A DNA stretch of 64,000 nucleotides from contig JBAQGX010000003.1 in NCBI GenBank assembly GCA_049288015.1, forward strand, positions 172,947 through 236,946, written 5' to 3'. Source of the stretch: JAKLIN01 sp049288015. Lineage in GTDB: Archaea; Nanobdellota; Nanobdellia; Pacearchaeales; GW2011-AR1. The notes beneath the pieces are model-generated. The model saw nothing but the letters and a program-made list of their open reading frames with translations, was not told the DNA's origin and ran no database searches. Made by a program: the position numbers and the translations under genes. Positions 51,126-59,705 of this stretch are shown here, piece after piece; position 1 is the stretch's first letter; the number at the start of each line of letters is the position of its first letter.

Positions 51126-53984
51126 ATGACTTATATAAAAAAACTGGTGATTAAAGGCTTCAAAAGTTTTGCAAAGAAGACAGAAATCCCTTTTGTTCCT
51201 CAGATAAATGTTATTCTTGGTCCCAATGGTTCTGGAAAAAGTAACATAACAGATGCATTGTGTTTTGTTCTTGGAAGATTAAGTTCAAAATCTCTTAGAG
51301 CTGCTAAATCTAGCCATCTAATCTTTCAAGGGAATAAATTTGTTGGGAGCGCGGGAGAAGCTAATGTAGAGATAGTATTTGACAATTCTGATAAAGTATT
51401 CAGCATAGAAAAAAATGAAATTTCAATAGAGAGAATTGTAAGAAAGAACGGGCAAAGCATTTACAAAATTGATGGAGAAACTAAAACAAGGCAGGATGTT
51501 CTATCTTTGCTTGCGATGGGTGGAATTGATCCAAATGGATTTAACATAATACTTCAAGGAGAGATACAGAATTTTGTAAAGATGCATACGGAAGAAAGAA
51601 GAAAAGTAGTTGAAGAAATTGCAGGCATATCCATATACGAATTGAGAAAGGAAAAATCACTGAAAGAGCTTGAAAAAACAGATGAAAAATTGAAAGAAAT
51701 TTCAACAATACTCAGAGAAAGAACTTCTTACATGAATAATCTTGAAAAAGAAAGGCAGCAGGCATTAAGATTTCAAAAACTTCAGGAAGATGTAAAAAAA
51801 TTTAAAGCAAGCATAATCTCTTCAGATTTGCAGAAAAAGGAAAAAGAAGTGGAAGAAGTCCGAGATAAAATTGAAGGAAAGAATAACGAGAAGGAAAAGG
51901 TAAAAAAAGAGATATCAAATATTCATAACTCAATTGCAGATCTGGAAGCAAAAATAAATTCTATAAATTCCAAGATTCAGAATTCTACCGGCCTAGAACA
52001 GGAAAAACTTAACCAAGAAATTGCGAATTTAAGGGCAGATCTAGCAGGATTAAATGTAAGATTGGAGAATAATGAAAACAGACTTAATGAGATAATAAAA
52101 CAAAAAGAAGCTTCTGAAAAAAATATTTTAGAACTATCTTCAGATATTGAAAAGTTCAAGAAGGAGAGTCCTAAAACAACAGTGAAAAGGAAAGAAATAG
52201 AGCAGAAGAGCAGCGATCTTGAAAAACTTGAGTTGCAGAGAAAGAAGTTTTATCTTAACAGATCCGAACTAAAGACATTGCAGGAAAGATTTGAAGATAA
52301 AAAGATGAGTCTTCGTGGATATGAGCAAGAGTCTTCATTCTTGCTTGAGCAGATAAAGTCTATTTCAAAAGATTTGTTTGATAGAAATTCAGACAAATCA
52401 AGATTGAACTCTCTTAAATCTTCTCTTGCAGAAAAGAGGGAATTGCTTGAGAAGCTTGAAAATGAAGAACTAAAGTTAGAAAAAATATCCTATTCAAATG
52501 AGCATGAGATAGATAGCCAGAAATCGCTTATTGTAAAGATCTCTAAGATGGATGTATGCCCAGTATGTAAAAATAAAATTACAGAAGAACATGTTCATAC
52601 AATAAGTAGGGAAACTGCAGAAAAGATTGATATTCTTGACAAGGAAATAAAGAAATCAGATGAGCAGTTGGGAGAAATATTCAATAAGAAAAAACTATTG
52701 AGAGAGGAAATTGATAACATAACTTCAGAAATTTCAAAGAGGGAATCAGATATTATTGTTTTATCAAATGTGGAAGACAAAAAGAACCAGATAAAATCGA
52801 TACAGGAAAAAATTGAGTCACTCAAAGTAGAATCTTTGGAAATAGATAGGAAGAAGAATACATTGCAAAAGTATGTAGATGCAGATTCTGACATTGAAAA
52901 GAGATATGAGGAATTGAGGCTGAAGATCCAGGAAATGCCTTTGATAAATGAAGAAGATTTGGATTCTGAAATAACTTTCAAGAGGCGTGATATTGAGAAG
53001 ATAAAGTCCTTGTTGAGGCAACTTCTCGGAAATGAACAAGAGTTGAAAGATGAAATTTTAAAATTTAAAGGAACGATAAGTGAAAAAAATAAGAGTCTGG
53101 AAGAAAAGAAAAAACAGGAAGAACAGCTTAGCGAAAAATTCAAGAAATTGATTTCAGAAAGGGACGAACTTCAGAAGAATGTCAGAGACAATCAGATTGT
53201 ACTCTCTCAGAACCAAAGTAGAACTTACGGAATAGAGCAGGAGATTAATAACTTAAAAATTGAAGATGCAAAATTAAGTGCAGAGGCAGAAAATTTGAGA
53301 TTGGAACTTAATGAATTTGAAGGAATTGAAAGAATAAAAGTTCCAAAAGAAGCACTAGTAGAAAGATTGGAAAAAACCCAGGAAATATTGTTAAATCTTG
53401 GTTCTGTAAATCTCCGTTCTTTGGAAGTATATGACTCTGTGAAGAAAGAATATGATTCAATAAAAGAAAAGATGCAAATTATTGAAGGCGAAAAAGAGGG
53501 AATAATGAATATAATAAAAGAGATAGACTTCAGAAAGAAGAAAACTTTCATGAAGACATTTAGTGCACTAAATGAGATATTTTCAAGAAACTTTTCTGAA
53601 CTAAGCCAGAAAGGGCAGGTTTATCTTGAACTTGAAAATCAAAAAGAACCTTTTGAAGGAGGGGTAAATATAGTGCTAAAAACAGGCCATGGAAAGTATT
53701 TTGATGTCACTTCTTTATCTGGTGGAGAGCAGACTCTTGTGGCTTTATCTTTGATATTTGGAATTCAGGAATTAAAGCCATATCCATTTTATCTTCTTGA
53801 TGAAATTGATGCTGCTTTGGATAAAAGAAATTCAGAAAGGCTTGCATTGCTTCTTAAAAGATATATGGAAAAAGGTCAATACATTGTGACTTCGCACAAT
53901 GATGAGGTTATCATGAATGCTAATAATCTATATGGAGTCAGCATGAACGAGGGAATCAGCAAAGTCATTAGTTTAAAGGTCTAG
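51126..53984 (+). CDS. smc: SMC-type chromosome ATPase with Rad50-like zinc hook
   Basis: The N-terminal half is SMC: Walker A GPNGSGKSN at 32-40, ILQGEIQNFVKMHTEERR and EEIAGISIYELRKEK. The C-terminal half has the SMC signature LSGGEQTLVALSLIFG, Walker B FYLLDEIDAALDKRNSERL and the ending NEGISKVISLKV. A long coiled coil joins them, with no hinge domain. Exactly at the centre (Cys478/Cys481 of 952) is VCPVCKNKITEEHV, a Rad50-type zinc-hook motif. The protein is about 200 residues shorter than usual SMC, matching a missing hinge. No kleisin (ScpA) or ScpB is encoded nearby. It is downstream of rnhB. The hook assignment is from sequence alone. Confidence 0.9.
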   Translation: MTYIKKLVIKGFKSFAKKTEIPFVPQINVILGPNGSGKSNITDALCFVLGRLSSKSLRAAKSSHLIFQGNKFVGSAGEANVEIVFDNSDKVFSIEKNEISIERIVRKNGQSIYKIDGETKTRQDVLSLLAMGGIDPNGFNIILQGEIQNFVKMHTEERRKVVEEIAGISIYELRKEKSLKELEKTDEKLKEISTILRERTSYMNNLEKERQQALRFQKLQEDVKKFKASIISSDLQKKEKEVEEVRDKIEGKNNEKEKVKKEISNIHNSIADLEAKINSINSKIQNSTGLEQEKLNQEIANLRADLAGLNVRLENNENRLNEIIKQKEASEKNILELSSDIEKFKKESPKTTVKRKEIEQKSSDLEKLELQRKKFYLNRSELKTLQERFEDKKMSLRGYEQESSFLLEQIKSISKDLFDRNSDKSRLNSLKSSLAEKRELLEKLENEELKLEKISYSNEHEIDSQKSLIVKISKMDVCPVCKNKITEEHVHTISRETAEKIDILDKEIKKSDEQLGEIFNKKKLLREEIDNITSEISKRESDIIVLSNVEDKKNQIKSIQEKIESLKVESLEIDRKKNTLQKYVDADSDIEKRYEELRLKIQEMPLINEEDLDSEITFKRRDIEKIKSLLRQLLGNEQELKDEILKFKGTISEKNKSLEEKKKQEEQLSEKFKKLISERDELQKNVRDNQIVLSQNQSRTYGIEQEINNLKIEDAKLSAEAENLRLELNEFEGIERIKVPKEALVERLEKTQEILLNLGSVNLRSLEVYDSVKKEYDSIKEKMQIIEGEKEGIMNIIKEIDFRKKKTFMKTFSALNEIFSRNFSELSQKGQVYLELENQKEPFEGGVNIVLKTGHGKYFDVTSLSGGEQTLVALSLIFGIQELKPYPFYLLDEIDAALDKRNSERLALLLKRYMEKGQYIVTSHNDEVIMNANNLYGVSMNEGISKVISLKV

Positions 53985-54394
53985 TCATCAGCATATGTAT
54001 GCATTCTGCAATTTGAGAACATGTACAACTTATTATAGACCTTAGATAATTCTCTTACAGCATCTTCATTTTCATAAAATGCACTTGGATTATTCTTGAG
54101 TTCATCAGAATATTTTATGACTTCTCTTAGTTGGTCTATAACCCCTCTTATATGTTCTGGGCTTTGGAGCTTTAAATTTTTACCTAAAAGTCTAGTTACA
54201 TCAAATAAATCAGGAGCGGAAATAACCTTGTTTCCATCCAGCATTCCCTCAAGATTGTCTATAATTGTTCTGAATCTATTTTTCGCAGAACTAATCTGGG
54301 ATTCATAAAAAGGATTCAGGTCTGTTCTTCTTCTTTCTACAAAGGAGATTAAAGTATGGAATCTCATTCTTTCATTAAATGTATTTATATCCAT
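53981..54394 (-). CDS. Hypothetical helical protein, 137 residues
   Basis: I do not recognise this protein. It is soluble, predicted mostly helical (RMRFHTLISFVERRRTDLNP; SPEHIRGVIDQLREVIKYSD) and without signal or catalytic motifs. Its stop overlaps that of the SMC gene by 4 bp on the opposite strand. The long frame and ordinary codon use support a real gene. An association with SMC is suggested only by position, and convergence argues against co-transcription. Confidence 0.65.
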   Translation of the reverse strand: MDINTFNERMRFHTLISFVERRRTDLNPFYESQISSAKNRFRTIIDNLEGMLDGNKVISAPDLFDVTRLLGKNLKLQSPEHIRGVIDQLREVIKYSDELKNNPSAFYENEDAVRELSKVYNKLYMFSNCRMHTYADD

Positions 54395-54485
54395 TGGTGG
54401 TTTTTACAAAATATTGTATATAAGAGTTATGAAGCTTATTTCTTAAGTTGTATTCTATTAAGAATTAAAAAATAAAAAGTTAATT

Positions 54486-55694
54486 TTAGTAGTAACTTTC
54501 GCCAAATTCTTCCTGTTTTTTAGGTTTCTTTGTAACCAACACAAGCAAGACAGCTAGTAATGCTACAAAAATAACTGCAAGTATAACTGTGAATATTACT
54601 GCAAGATTTGAAGATTCTCCTTTTGCATTCAATGCCAAATCAACGCTTCCTGTAAATTGTCCGCCTGAGAAAACATTAACACTAAGGTTATAGTTGCCAG
54701 CTGAACTTGGATTTGCAGTTAATGTTACTGTTCTACTTGAATCAGCAGGAACGGTGACAATAGAATCTGTAGATATTGTAACTTCGCTACTTGAAGCTTG
54801 AGGAACAATGTTGTAAATGCTTATACTATTTGTTGGATTTACAATTTCTAAATTGTATGTAACAGACTGCCCTACTCCAGTAGATTGTACAGAATTATCC
54901 GCAACAACGTTGCTCTGGAATTGGTTTGCTATGTTAAGAGTTGCTGTTTGTGTTTCATCTACATACCCATTTCTTACTTCTGCCTGTATAATATATGATC
55001 CTGAAGTCACATTGTATGAAGGTAACTGAAGAGATATTGTTCCACTTGTAGTATCATTTGACTGAACTACATTGTTCAAATCTCCGAAGTAAGCTGTTCT
55101 CTGAATATTTAATGCAGGAATACTTACAGTTACATATAAGTCATTCAACTCATTATATCCTGTGTTTTCCAAGACAATATTTACTGGTACTAAATCGCCT
55201 GCATTTGCGTTGCTTACAGTATTTAATGACATAACTTCAACATTGTAAGACTGTCTCTGTTCTCTCAAATATACTGTCTGTTGTGTTTCAGTTACGGAAG
55301 AATCTCCATTCCAGATAGTTACAACAAGAGGCAAATTATTGCTTTGGACATCTCCATTGTTAGAAGGTATGTTAAGGTTTAATGTTTCTGTGTAAATTTC
55401 GTTGGCTTCAATATCGCCTACAAAAACTTGACCCTGAACATCTCCATTAATACCTTGAAAATCCACATTCAATCTCACATTTGACTCATTTGCATTTGCT
55501 GTAAATGTAACTGTTATTGGAACAGTGGTTCCTGCAAGAACTGCCACACTGTTACTTTGTCCAATTGTTGTTTCAATCCCATTAACTTTTATGTCTGGGG
55601 TGCCAACAATCTGAGTTGCAGATGCAAAACTAGCCAAAATAAGAACGCTTGCTAACATCAAAAAAGAAACCAAAAAGGTCTTTTGTTTGTTCAT
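54486..55694 (-). CDS. Putative S-layer/CARDB-domain surface protein
   Basis: A signal peptide (about 1-26, ending ASA) leads three beta-sandwich domains typical of CARDB/NEW3 modules: about 30-140 (VAVLAGTTVPITVTFTANAN), 150-255 (NANAGDLVPVNIVLENTGYN) and 260-355 (STGVGQSVTYNLEIVNPTNS). A transmembrane helix at about 367-390 and the short tail KKPKKQEEFGESYY follow. The protein is Asn/Thr/Ser-rich and nearly Cys-free. Similar DPANN proteins are annotated as putative S-layer proteins, as I recall. A good TATA box suggests strong expression. Confidence 0.75.
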   Translation of the reverse strand: MNKQKTFLVSFLMLASVLILASFASATQIVGTPDIKVNGIETTIGQSNSVAVLAGTTVPITVTFTANANESNVRLNVDFQGINGDVQGQVFVGDIEANEIYTETLNLNIPSNNGDVQSNNLPLVVTIWNGDSSVTETQQTVYLREQRQSYNVEVMSLNTVSNANAGDLVPVNIVLENTGYNELNDLYVTVSIPALNIQRTAYFGDLNNVVQSNDTTSGTISLQLPSYNVTSGSYIIQAEVRNGYVDETQTATLNIANQFQSNVVADNSVQSTGVGQSVTYNLEIVNPTNSISIYNIVPQASSSEVTISTDSIVTVPADSSRTVTLTANPSSAGNYNLSVNVFSGGQFTGSVDLALNAKGESSNLAVIFTVILAVIFVALLAVLLVLVTKKPKKQEEFGESYY

Positions 55695-55721
55695 TTTAAT
55701 TCAATTTTCATACCAAAAAAT

Positions 55722-55735
55722 CCTTTATAAACTTT
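55722..55735 (-). promoter_or_regulatory. TATA box of the S-layer-like gene
   Basis: The minus strand reads AAAGTTTATAAAGG, ending about 28 bp before the ATG at 55694. The leader would be short, about 5-10 bases. Confidence 0.5.
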
Positions 55736-55804
55736 ATGGTGATAACAGATTATAGTAATTTAATAGTACTCAATTCACTTAGTGTATTTACAGCTGGTGA
55801 ATGA

Positions 55805-56587
55805 CTATTTAGACTTAATTTCCTCGTAGATTTTTAGGCCCAGCACGGAATCTTCAACATTTTCAGGGCTTTCGTTTATGACTGTTATATCCTTGTCCTT
55901 GGGCAGGTTTGAGATTAGTTCTCTCAATTCGCTTTCTGTTGTTTTTTTATGGTGTTTCTCTCCCTTCTCTCCATAAACTATTCCTGAAAAATGGATATGA
56001 AGTTCCTTGTAATTCTTGAACTTTTCAAGAACCTCCTTGAACTTATAATCTTGATATCTTGCCAGTACATGTGCAAAATCAATGCAAAGATAGCATCCTG
56101 TTTCCTCTGTTAGCTTTTTTATTTCATCAATGCTTCCAAATACATTTACCTTCCCCATAATTTCCGGAGCAAGCTTTGGAGTATAATTATTTTCTTTTAT
56201 TTTATCTTGAATATCTAATATTGCTTTTTTTATGTTCTCGTAAGCATTCTCCTTATTCTTTCCGTAAAATCCAGAATGAAAGACCACTGTTTGTGCACCA
56301 AGCCAGGTCCCTATTTTACAGCATTCTAGAATTCTTTCTTTGCTCTTTTCTATCTTCTCTTTTTCATCAGAATTAAGATTGATCCAATAAGGAGCATGAA
56401 TGCTTAGTTTTATTCCAAGCTCCTTGGCCTTATTTCCTATTCTTTCTGCATCCTCTTTTTTATTTATATAAGCTCCATAGGTGAATGCAATTTCACATGC
56501 CCTTAATCCAATTCGATGATACTCTTCAAGATTTGGAATAGCCTCTTTTATTGGACCAAGCCCTGCTGGCCCGAATCTTATTACCAT
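55805..56587 (-). CDS. nfo: Endonuclease IV (AP endonuclease)
   Basis: A TIM-barrel AP endonuclease of base excision repair that cuts 5' to abasic sites. Metal-binding and family motifs are SIHAPYWINLNS, VFHSGFYG, LAPEIMG (Glu), CIDFAHVLA (Asp-His), LHIHFSG and INESPE. It has 260 residues, slightly short of bacterial Nfo. The start overlaps the end of the 92-residue gene upstream by 7 bp. It is probably co-transcribed with dnaG. Confidence 0.88.
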   Translation of the reverse strand: MVIRFGPAGLGPIKEAIPNLEEYHRIGLRACEIAFTYGAYINKKEDAERIGNKAKELGIKLSIHAPYWINLNSDEKEKIEKSKERILECCKIGTWLGAQTVVFHSGFYGKNKENAYENIKKAILDIQDKIKENNYTPKLAPEIMGKVNVFGSIDEIKKLTEETGCYLCIDFAHVLARYQDYKFKEVLEKFKNYKELHIHFSGIVYGEKGEKHHKKTTESELRELISNLPKDKDITVINESPENVEDSVLGLKIYEEIKSK

Positions 56588-56859
56588 GTTATGTTATATT
56601 CTTCTTGAGTAAGATAGTCTGCCAAAGCTCTTAGTTCTGGATAATTTTCATGTTTCTTTTCTAAAGCTGATTGTATTTCGGTCCAATCCTCTTCTATATT
56701 AACAAACTCGGCCGTTTTATCTTTTGGAGATATTGTTAAAATAGGTTCGTAAGATCCACCCTCTTTTACAAAAATTGAGATATCATTAGAACCTTTAACA
56801 TTTATTAGAATTCCATCATTATTTCCAAGAATTTTGGACAATAAGTCATGAAGAGACAT
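56581..56859 (-). CDS. Hypothetical protein, 92 residues, between dnaG and nfo
   Basis: Not recognised. The sequence suggests a small alpha/beta protein: helix SLHDLLSKIL, strands GILINVKGS and SIFVKEGG and PILTISPKDKTAEFV, then a C-terminal helix LEKKHENYPELRALADYLTQ. No membrane segment. It overlaps nfo by 7 bp and follows dnaG by 12 bp, so it belongs to a dnaG-nfo operon and could be a regulator or partner of either, which is inference. Confidence 0.65.
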   Translation of the reverse strand: MSLHDLLSKILGNNDGILINVKGSNDISIFVKEGGSYEPILTISPKDKTAEFVNIEEDWTEIQSALEKKHENYPELRALADYLTQEEYNITW

Positions 56860-56871
56860 GATTAGAATATT

Positions 56872-58065
56872 TTAGAAACTTAGTAATTTTATTTTTGTAT
56901 CTGTTGAGGTAAAATTCTTAGCAACAAGAACTTTACATCCCTCTTCTTCCGCTGTTTTTATCAAAGTATTTGTTGCTGTCCCATCCATTACAATTGCCTT
57001 GACTCCTTTCGATCTTTTTAATGAAAGATTTAAGCCCCTTACAGAGACTTCTTTTACTTCATTTAGATTCTCATCAAGACTTATTGCTTTATCAGTTCCT
57101 TTTATTTTATTGAATATTTCTTCTAATTTGCCCTCACTAAAATTAAATTCCTTCTCTTCAGATTCTTTTGGCGCTGGGCGTTCTGAACTTATATATGTTG
57201 AGCTACTTGATTCATTACGTCCATAAGGAGAATAGGCCTTTTCAGACCTATCTCTGAATAAAAATTCTTTTACAGGCATCTTTTTTCTCAATGCTTGCAA
57301 TATTTCTTTACCTGTTAACTCTTCGACTTCTTTTCCGTCTGGAGCCATGGTAATGTCTTTTATTTTAGCATTTTCGATTACATTCTGGATAATTAATCTT
57401 CCACCTCTATCACCGTCAACGAAAAGGGTAAGTTCTTTCTTTTCTCCTAACTCGCTAATGCTTCTTGGAAGTTTTGTTCCATTCATTGCGATAACATTGC
57501 TTACGCCATTTCTCATCAGATTAACAACATCAGCTCTTCCTTCAACTACTATTATTTCGTTTCCAGATAAGTCTCCGCTTGGAAGCTTTTCATCACCATA
57601 TTCACTTATATCTGCTGCTCTTGTTGCACTTTTTATCTCTGTAGAGATTTCCCTTGAGTCTGTCATCCCCTGAAGATCTTTCATGAGTTTCTTTGCTCTA
57701 TCAACAATATACTCTCTCTTACTTCCTCTGACATCCTCAATTCTCTCAACTTCAATTTGTGCATCACATGGGCCAATTCTTTCTATGGTTTCTATGGCTG
57801 CTGCAATCAAAGCCGTTTCTGACTGGTCTAGTGCTGTTGGAATCATGATTCTTCCGCTTGTTCTTTTGTCTTTCTTTTCAAGCTCAACTTCAATTCTTCC
57901 TATTTTTCCTTCTTTCTGAAGTTCTCTCATTTCGAGATCTGAACCAAGCAGTCCTTCTGTTTGCCCAAAAAGTGCTCCTATAACATCTGGCTTTTCCAGA
58001 AAGCCTTCCACGTTAAAATTTGCATGTATCATATATTTGATAGATACAGGACTTATTTTTGCCAT
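56872..58065 (-). CDS. dnaG: DnaG-type primase, archaeal, exosome-associated
   Basis: Archaeal DnaG has a TOPRIM domain and is best known as a component of the RNA exosome; priming activity has been shown in some species. The N-terminal region carries IKYMIHANFNVEGFLEKPDVIGALFGQTEGLLGSDLE. The TOPRIM motifs are IIVVEGRADVVNLMRNG and LTLFVDGDRGGRLI. It has 397 residues. The C-terminal part (GVKAIVMDGTATNTLIKTAE) is conserved in the family. It is first in a unit with the 92-residue gene and nfo. Confidence 0.93.
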   Translation of the reverse strand: MAKISPVSIKYMIHANFNVEGFLEKPDVIGALFGQTEGLLGSDLEMRELQKEGKIGRIEVELEKKDKRTSGRIMIPTALDQSETALIAAAIETIERIGPCDAQIEVERIEDVRGSKREYIVDRAKKLMKDLQGMTDSREISTEIKSATRAADISEYGDEKLPSGDLSGNEIIVVEGRADVVNLMRNGVSNVIAMNGTKLPRSISELGEKKELTLFVDGDRGGRLIIQNVIENAKIKDITMAPDGKEVEELTGKEILQALRKKMPVKEFLFRDRSEKAYSPYGRNESSSSTYISSERPAPKESEEKEFNFSEGKLEEIFNKIKGTDKAISLDENLNEVKEVSVRGLNLSLKRSKGVKAIVMDGTATNTLIKTAEEEGCKVLVAKNFTSTDTKIKLLSF

Positions 58066-58237
58066 ATTTTACTTATTTTTGATTTAATTTGTTGAAACCT
58101 TATGGTCTCATTAGAAAATATCTAAGCCAAGCCACACGCTCTTCTTCGTACCTGCAACGCAAAATGAGTATAAAGGTGAATGTGAAATAATCCTATGATA
58201 CTTTCTAAATACTGAAAGAAAATCGGTTTTTTAAATC

Positions 58238-58648
58238 TTATGAATTAAGGGAACCAGATAGCTTTTTTTTATTATCAGATGAGTTCAAAATGACTGCAGC
58301 TCGGATCAGCTCTTTTAAAGCGGCTTTGTCTAACTTGTCACCTTCATGGAAATCAATAGCACGTCTGACCTTTCCATCAAGACTAGAATTAAATAGACCC
58401 TTGGGATCCTTCAGAGACGCGCCCTTGGAAAAAGTCATCTTTACTATTTTCTGGTAAGTTTCGCCGGTGCAGACAATTCCATTGTGAGACCAGACAGGTG
58501 TGCCCATCCATTTCCATTCCTCAATAATTTCAGGATCGGCTTCCTTGATAAGTTCGCGTATCTGCGCGAGTAGTTTACCACGCCAGTCACCAAGGTCGAC
58601 AATTCGTTTGTTAATTAATTGAGAAGCAGATAGTTTTGGCTCTTCCAT
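58238..58648 (-). CDS. DUF1801 (YdhG-like) protein
   Basis: A 136-residue small alpha/beta protein of the DUF1801 family, recognised from ADPEIIEEWKWMGTPVWSHN, GIVCTGETYQKIVKMTFSKG and the C-terminal GKVRRAIDFHEGDKLDKAAL. The family fold is a beta sheet with helices, and its role is unknown. The gene is richer in G+C than its neighbours and its relatives are mostly bacterial, so transfer is likely. It marks the start of the accessory island and follows a 170-bp gap. Confidence 0.8.
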   Translation of the reverse strand: MEEPKLSASQLINKRIVDLGDWRGKLLAQIRELIKEADPEIIEEWKWMGTPVWSHNGIVCTGETYQKIVKMTFSKGASLKDPKGLFNSSLDGKVRRAIDFHEGDKLDKAALKELIRAAVILNSSDNKKKLSGSLNS

Positions 58649-58698
58649 AGATTACTAAAAGTATACACCTATTTAAATCTTAAATTTTATAGTTAATC

Positions 58699-59583
58699 TT
58701 ATTCTTCCTTACTATCTGCAAAAAGAGAATTCTTGTACTTCAAATCTTGTAAAGCACTTGTTTCTAATCCATATTCATTAAAGGAAGTTTCGATAATTGA
58801 GTAAGGTTCAACTAAACTCTGAATAGATTGATTTGGATTTTTTGTGTATTTTTGTGATATCTCTGAAAGGGATGGTTTTCCTTTTGAATCATAAAAATTA
58901 AGTTCTAACGCAAGCAAATTCTTCGGACCTTTACGATCCATACCCCAGAATTGATTAGAAGTTTGAGTTCCTAAACCTCTTATAAAAAAAGAATCAGACA
59001 TATCGCTAATTAAAACTGCTCCCTTTTCTTCTAAGTATAGCGCTCCGCATAAGTCAGAAGAAGAAACTATACCATCTTCTAAAGTGATATCCTGAGAATT
59101 TTCTCCATATTTGCTTGCACTATCTAGTTCCATTGGATTTTTGCAAGGAGCCTCTATTAGAACTAAGTATAATTTTCCTTTTTTTGAATCTTTTGTTAAA
59201 GTATCAAAGAGATTTTCTTTTGTTGCTGGTCCTTCTATTTTTACATTTTCAGGTACTTTAATTTGATAAGGATTAGAAAGAAATAACTTAACATTTTCTG
59301 ACTTTATTTTTGAAGTAAGTATATTGTAAGCTTCAAAAGCAGATTGAACAGAATCTCTTTGACCTTGTTCAGAATAAAAATGAGGATTTCCAACACCGTT
59401 TACAATAATTGCATAACTATCATTTTGATTTTTTGTTTTATTTTCAAGAGATGAATCTACCTTTCTTACATTTGGTTCCTGAGGAGACTGTAAACCTTCT
59501 ATATAATTGAATACAGGGGGTATCAATGCACCAATAGCCAGAGAGCCTGCGAGAACTCTTGCTTTCAAATTAAAATCTTTCAT
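58699..59583 (-). CDS. Secreted protein, possibly a degenerate legumain-like fold
   Basis: The N-terminus has one hydrophobic segment (ARVLAGSLAIGALIPPVF, about 8-26), a signal or anchor. The rest shows an alternating strand-helix order like peptidase C13/caspase folds: YAIIVNGVGN, AFEAYNILTSK, VKLFLSNPYQ, ATKENLFDTLTK, LYLVLIEAP, SSSDLCGALYL and GAVLISDMSDSFFIRGL. Where the catalytic His and Cys would be, I see no HG dyad and no Cys after the second block (IEAP and SDMSDS). It may be a non-catalytic relative; this is weak. Monocistronic, with the GTCCGAA motif cluster upstream. Confidence 0.55.
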   Translation of the reverse strand: MKDFNLKARVLAGSLAIGALIPPVFNYIEGLQSPQEPNVRKVDSSLENKTKNQNDSYAIIVNGVGNPHFYSEQGQRDSVQSAFEAYNILTSKIKSENVKLFLSNPYQIKVPENVKIEGPATKENLFDTLTKDSKKGKLYLVLIEAPCKNPMELDSASKYGENSQDITLEDGIVSSSDLCGALYLEEKGAVLISDMSDSFFIRGLGTQTSNQFWGMDRKGPKNLLALELNFYDSKGKPSLSEISQKYTKNPNQSIQSLVEPYSIIETSFNEYGLETSALQDLKYKNSLFADSKEE

Positions 59584-59628
59584 AAATACAAGGCCCTTTG
59601 TTGCTTTTTAAATCTTACTAATTATAAA

Positions 59629-59696
59629 ACACAGTCCGAATAATCTAATCTTATCCGATAAGTCTTAAATCTGTCCGAATAGTGTCCGAAAAGTTT
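59629..59696. promoter_or_regulatory. Cluster of GTCCGAA motifs with a palindrome
   Basis: Within 68 bp the motif GTCCGAA occurs at 59634, 59673 and 59684, plus a near-palindrome CTTATCCGATAAG at 59650-59662. The 12-mer ACACAGTCCGAA and 13-mer GTCCGAAAAGTTT are also found together at 7951-7968. The cluster is upstream of the secreted legumain-like gene and downstream of the PD-(D/E)XK gene. It could be an operator array; untested. Confidence 0.5.
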
Positions 59697-59705
59697 TACA
59701 CAGAA

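Noticed and set aside
52595..53143. A 182-codon frame antisense to the SMC coiled coil
   Set aside because: Ser/Phe-rich translation is the usual mirror of Lys/Glu-rich coiled coil; the SMC frame is clearly real.
51126..53984. Idea that the hook-bearing SMC is simply a second Rad50
   Set aside because: Both head halves carry SMC-specific blocks, and the C-terminal DEIDAALDKRN and NEGISKVISLKV are SMC, not Rad50. Phylogeny is still needed.
58066..58237. Possible small RNA in the gap after dnaG
   Set aside because: I looked for C/D or H/ACA boxes and a stable stem and found no convincing pattern.
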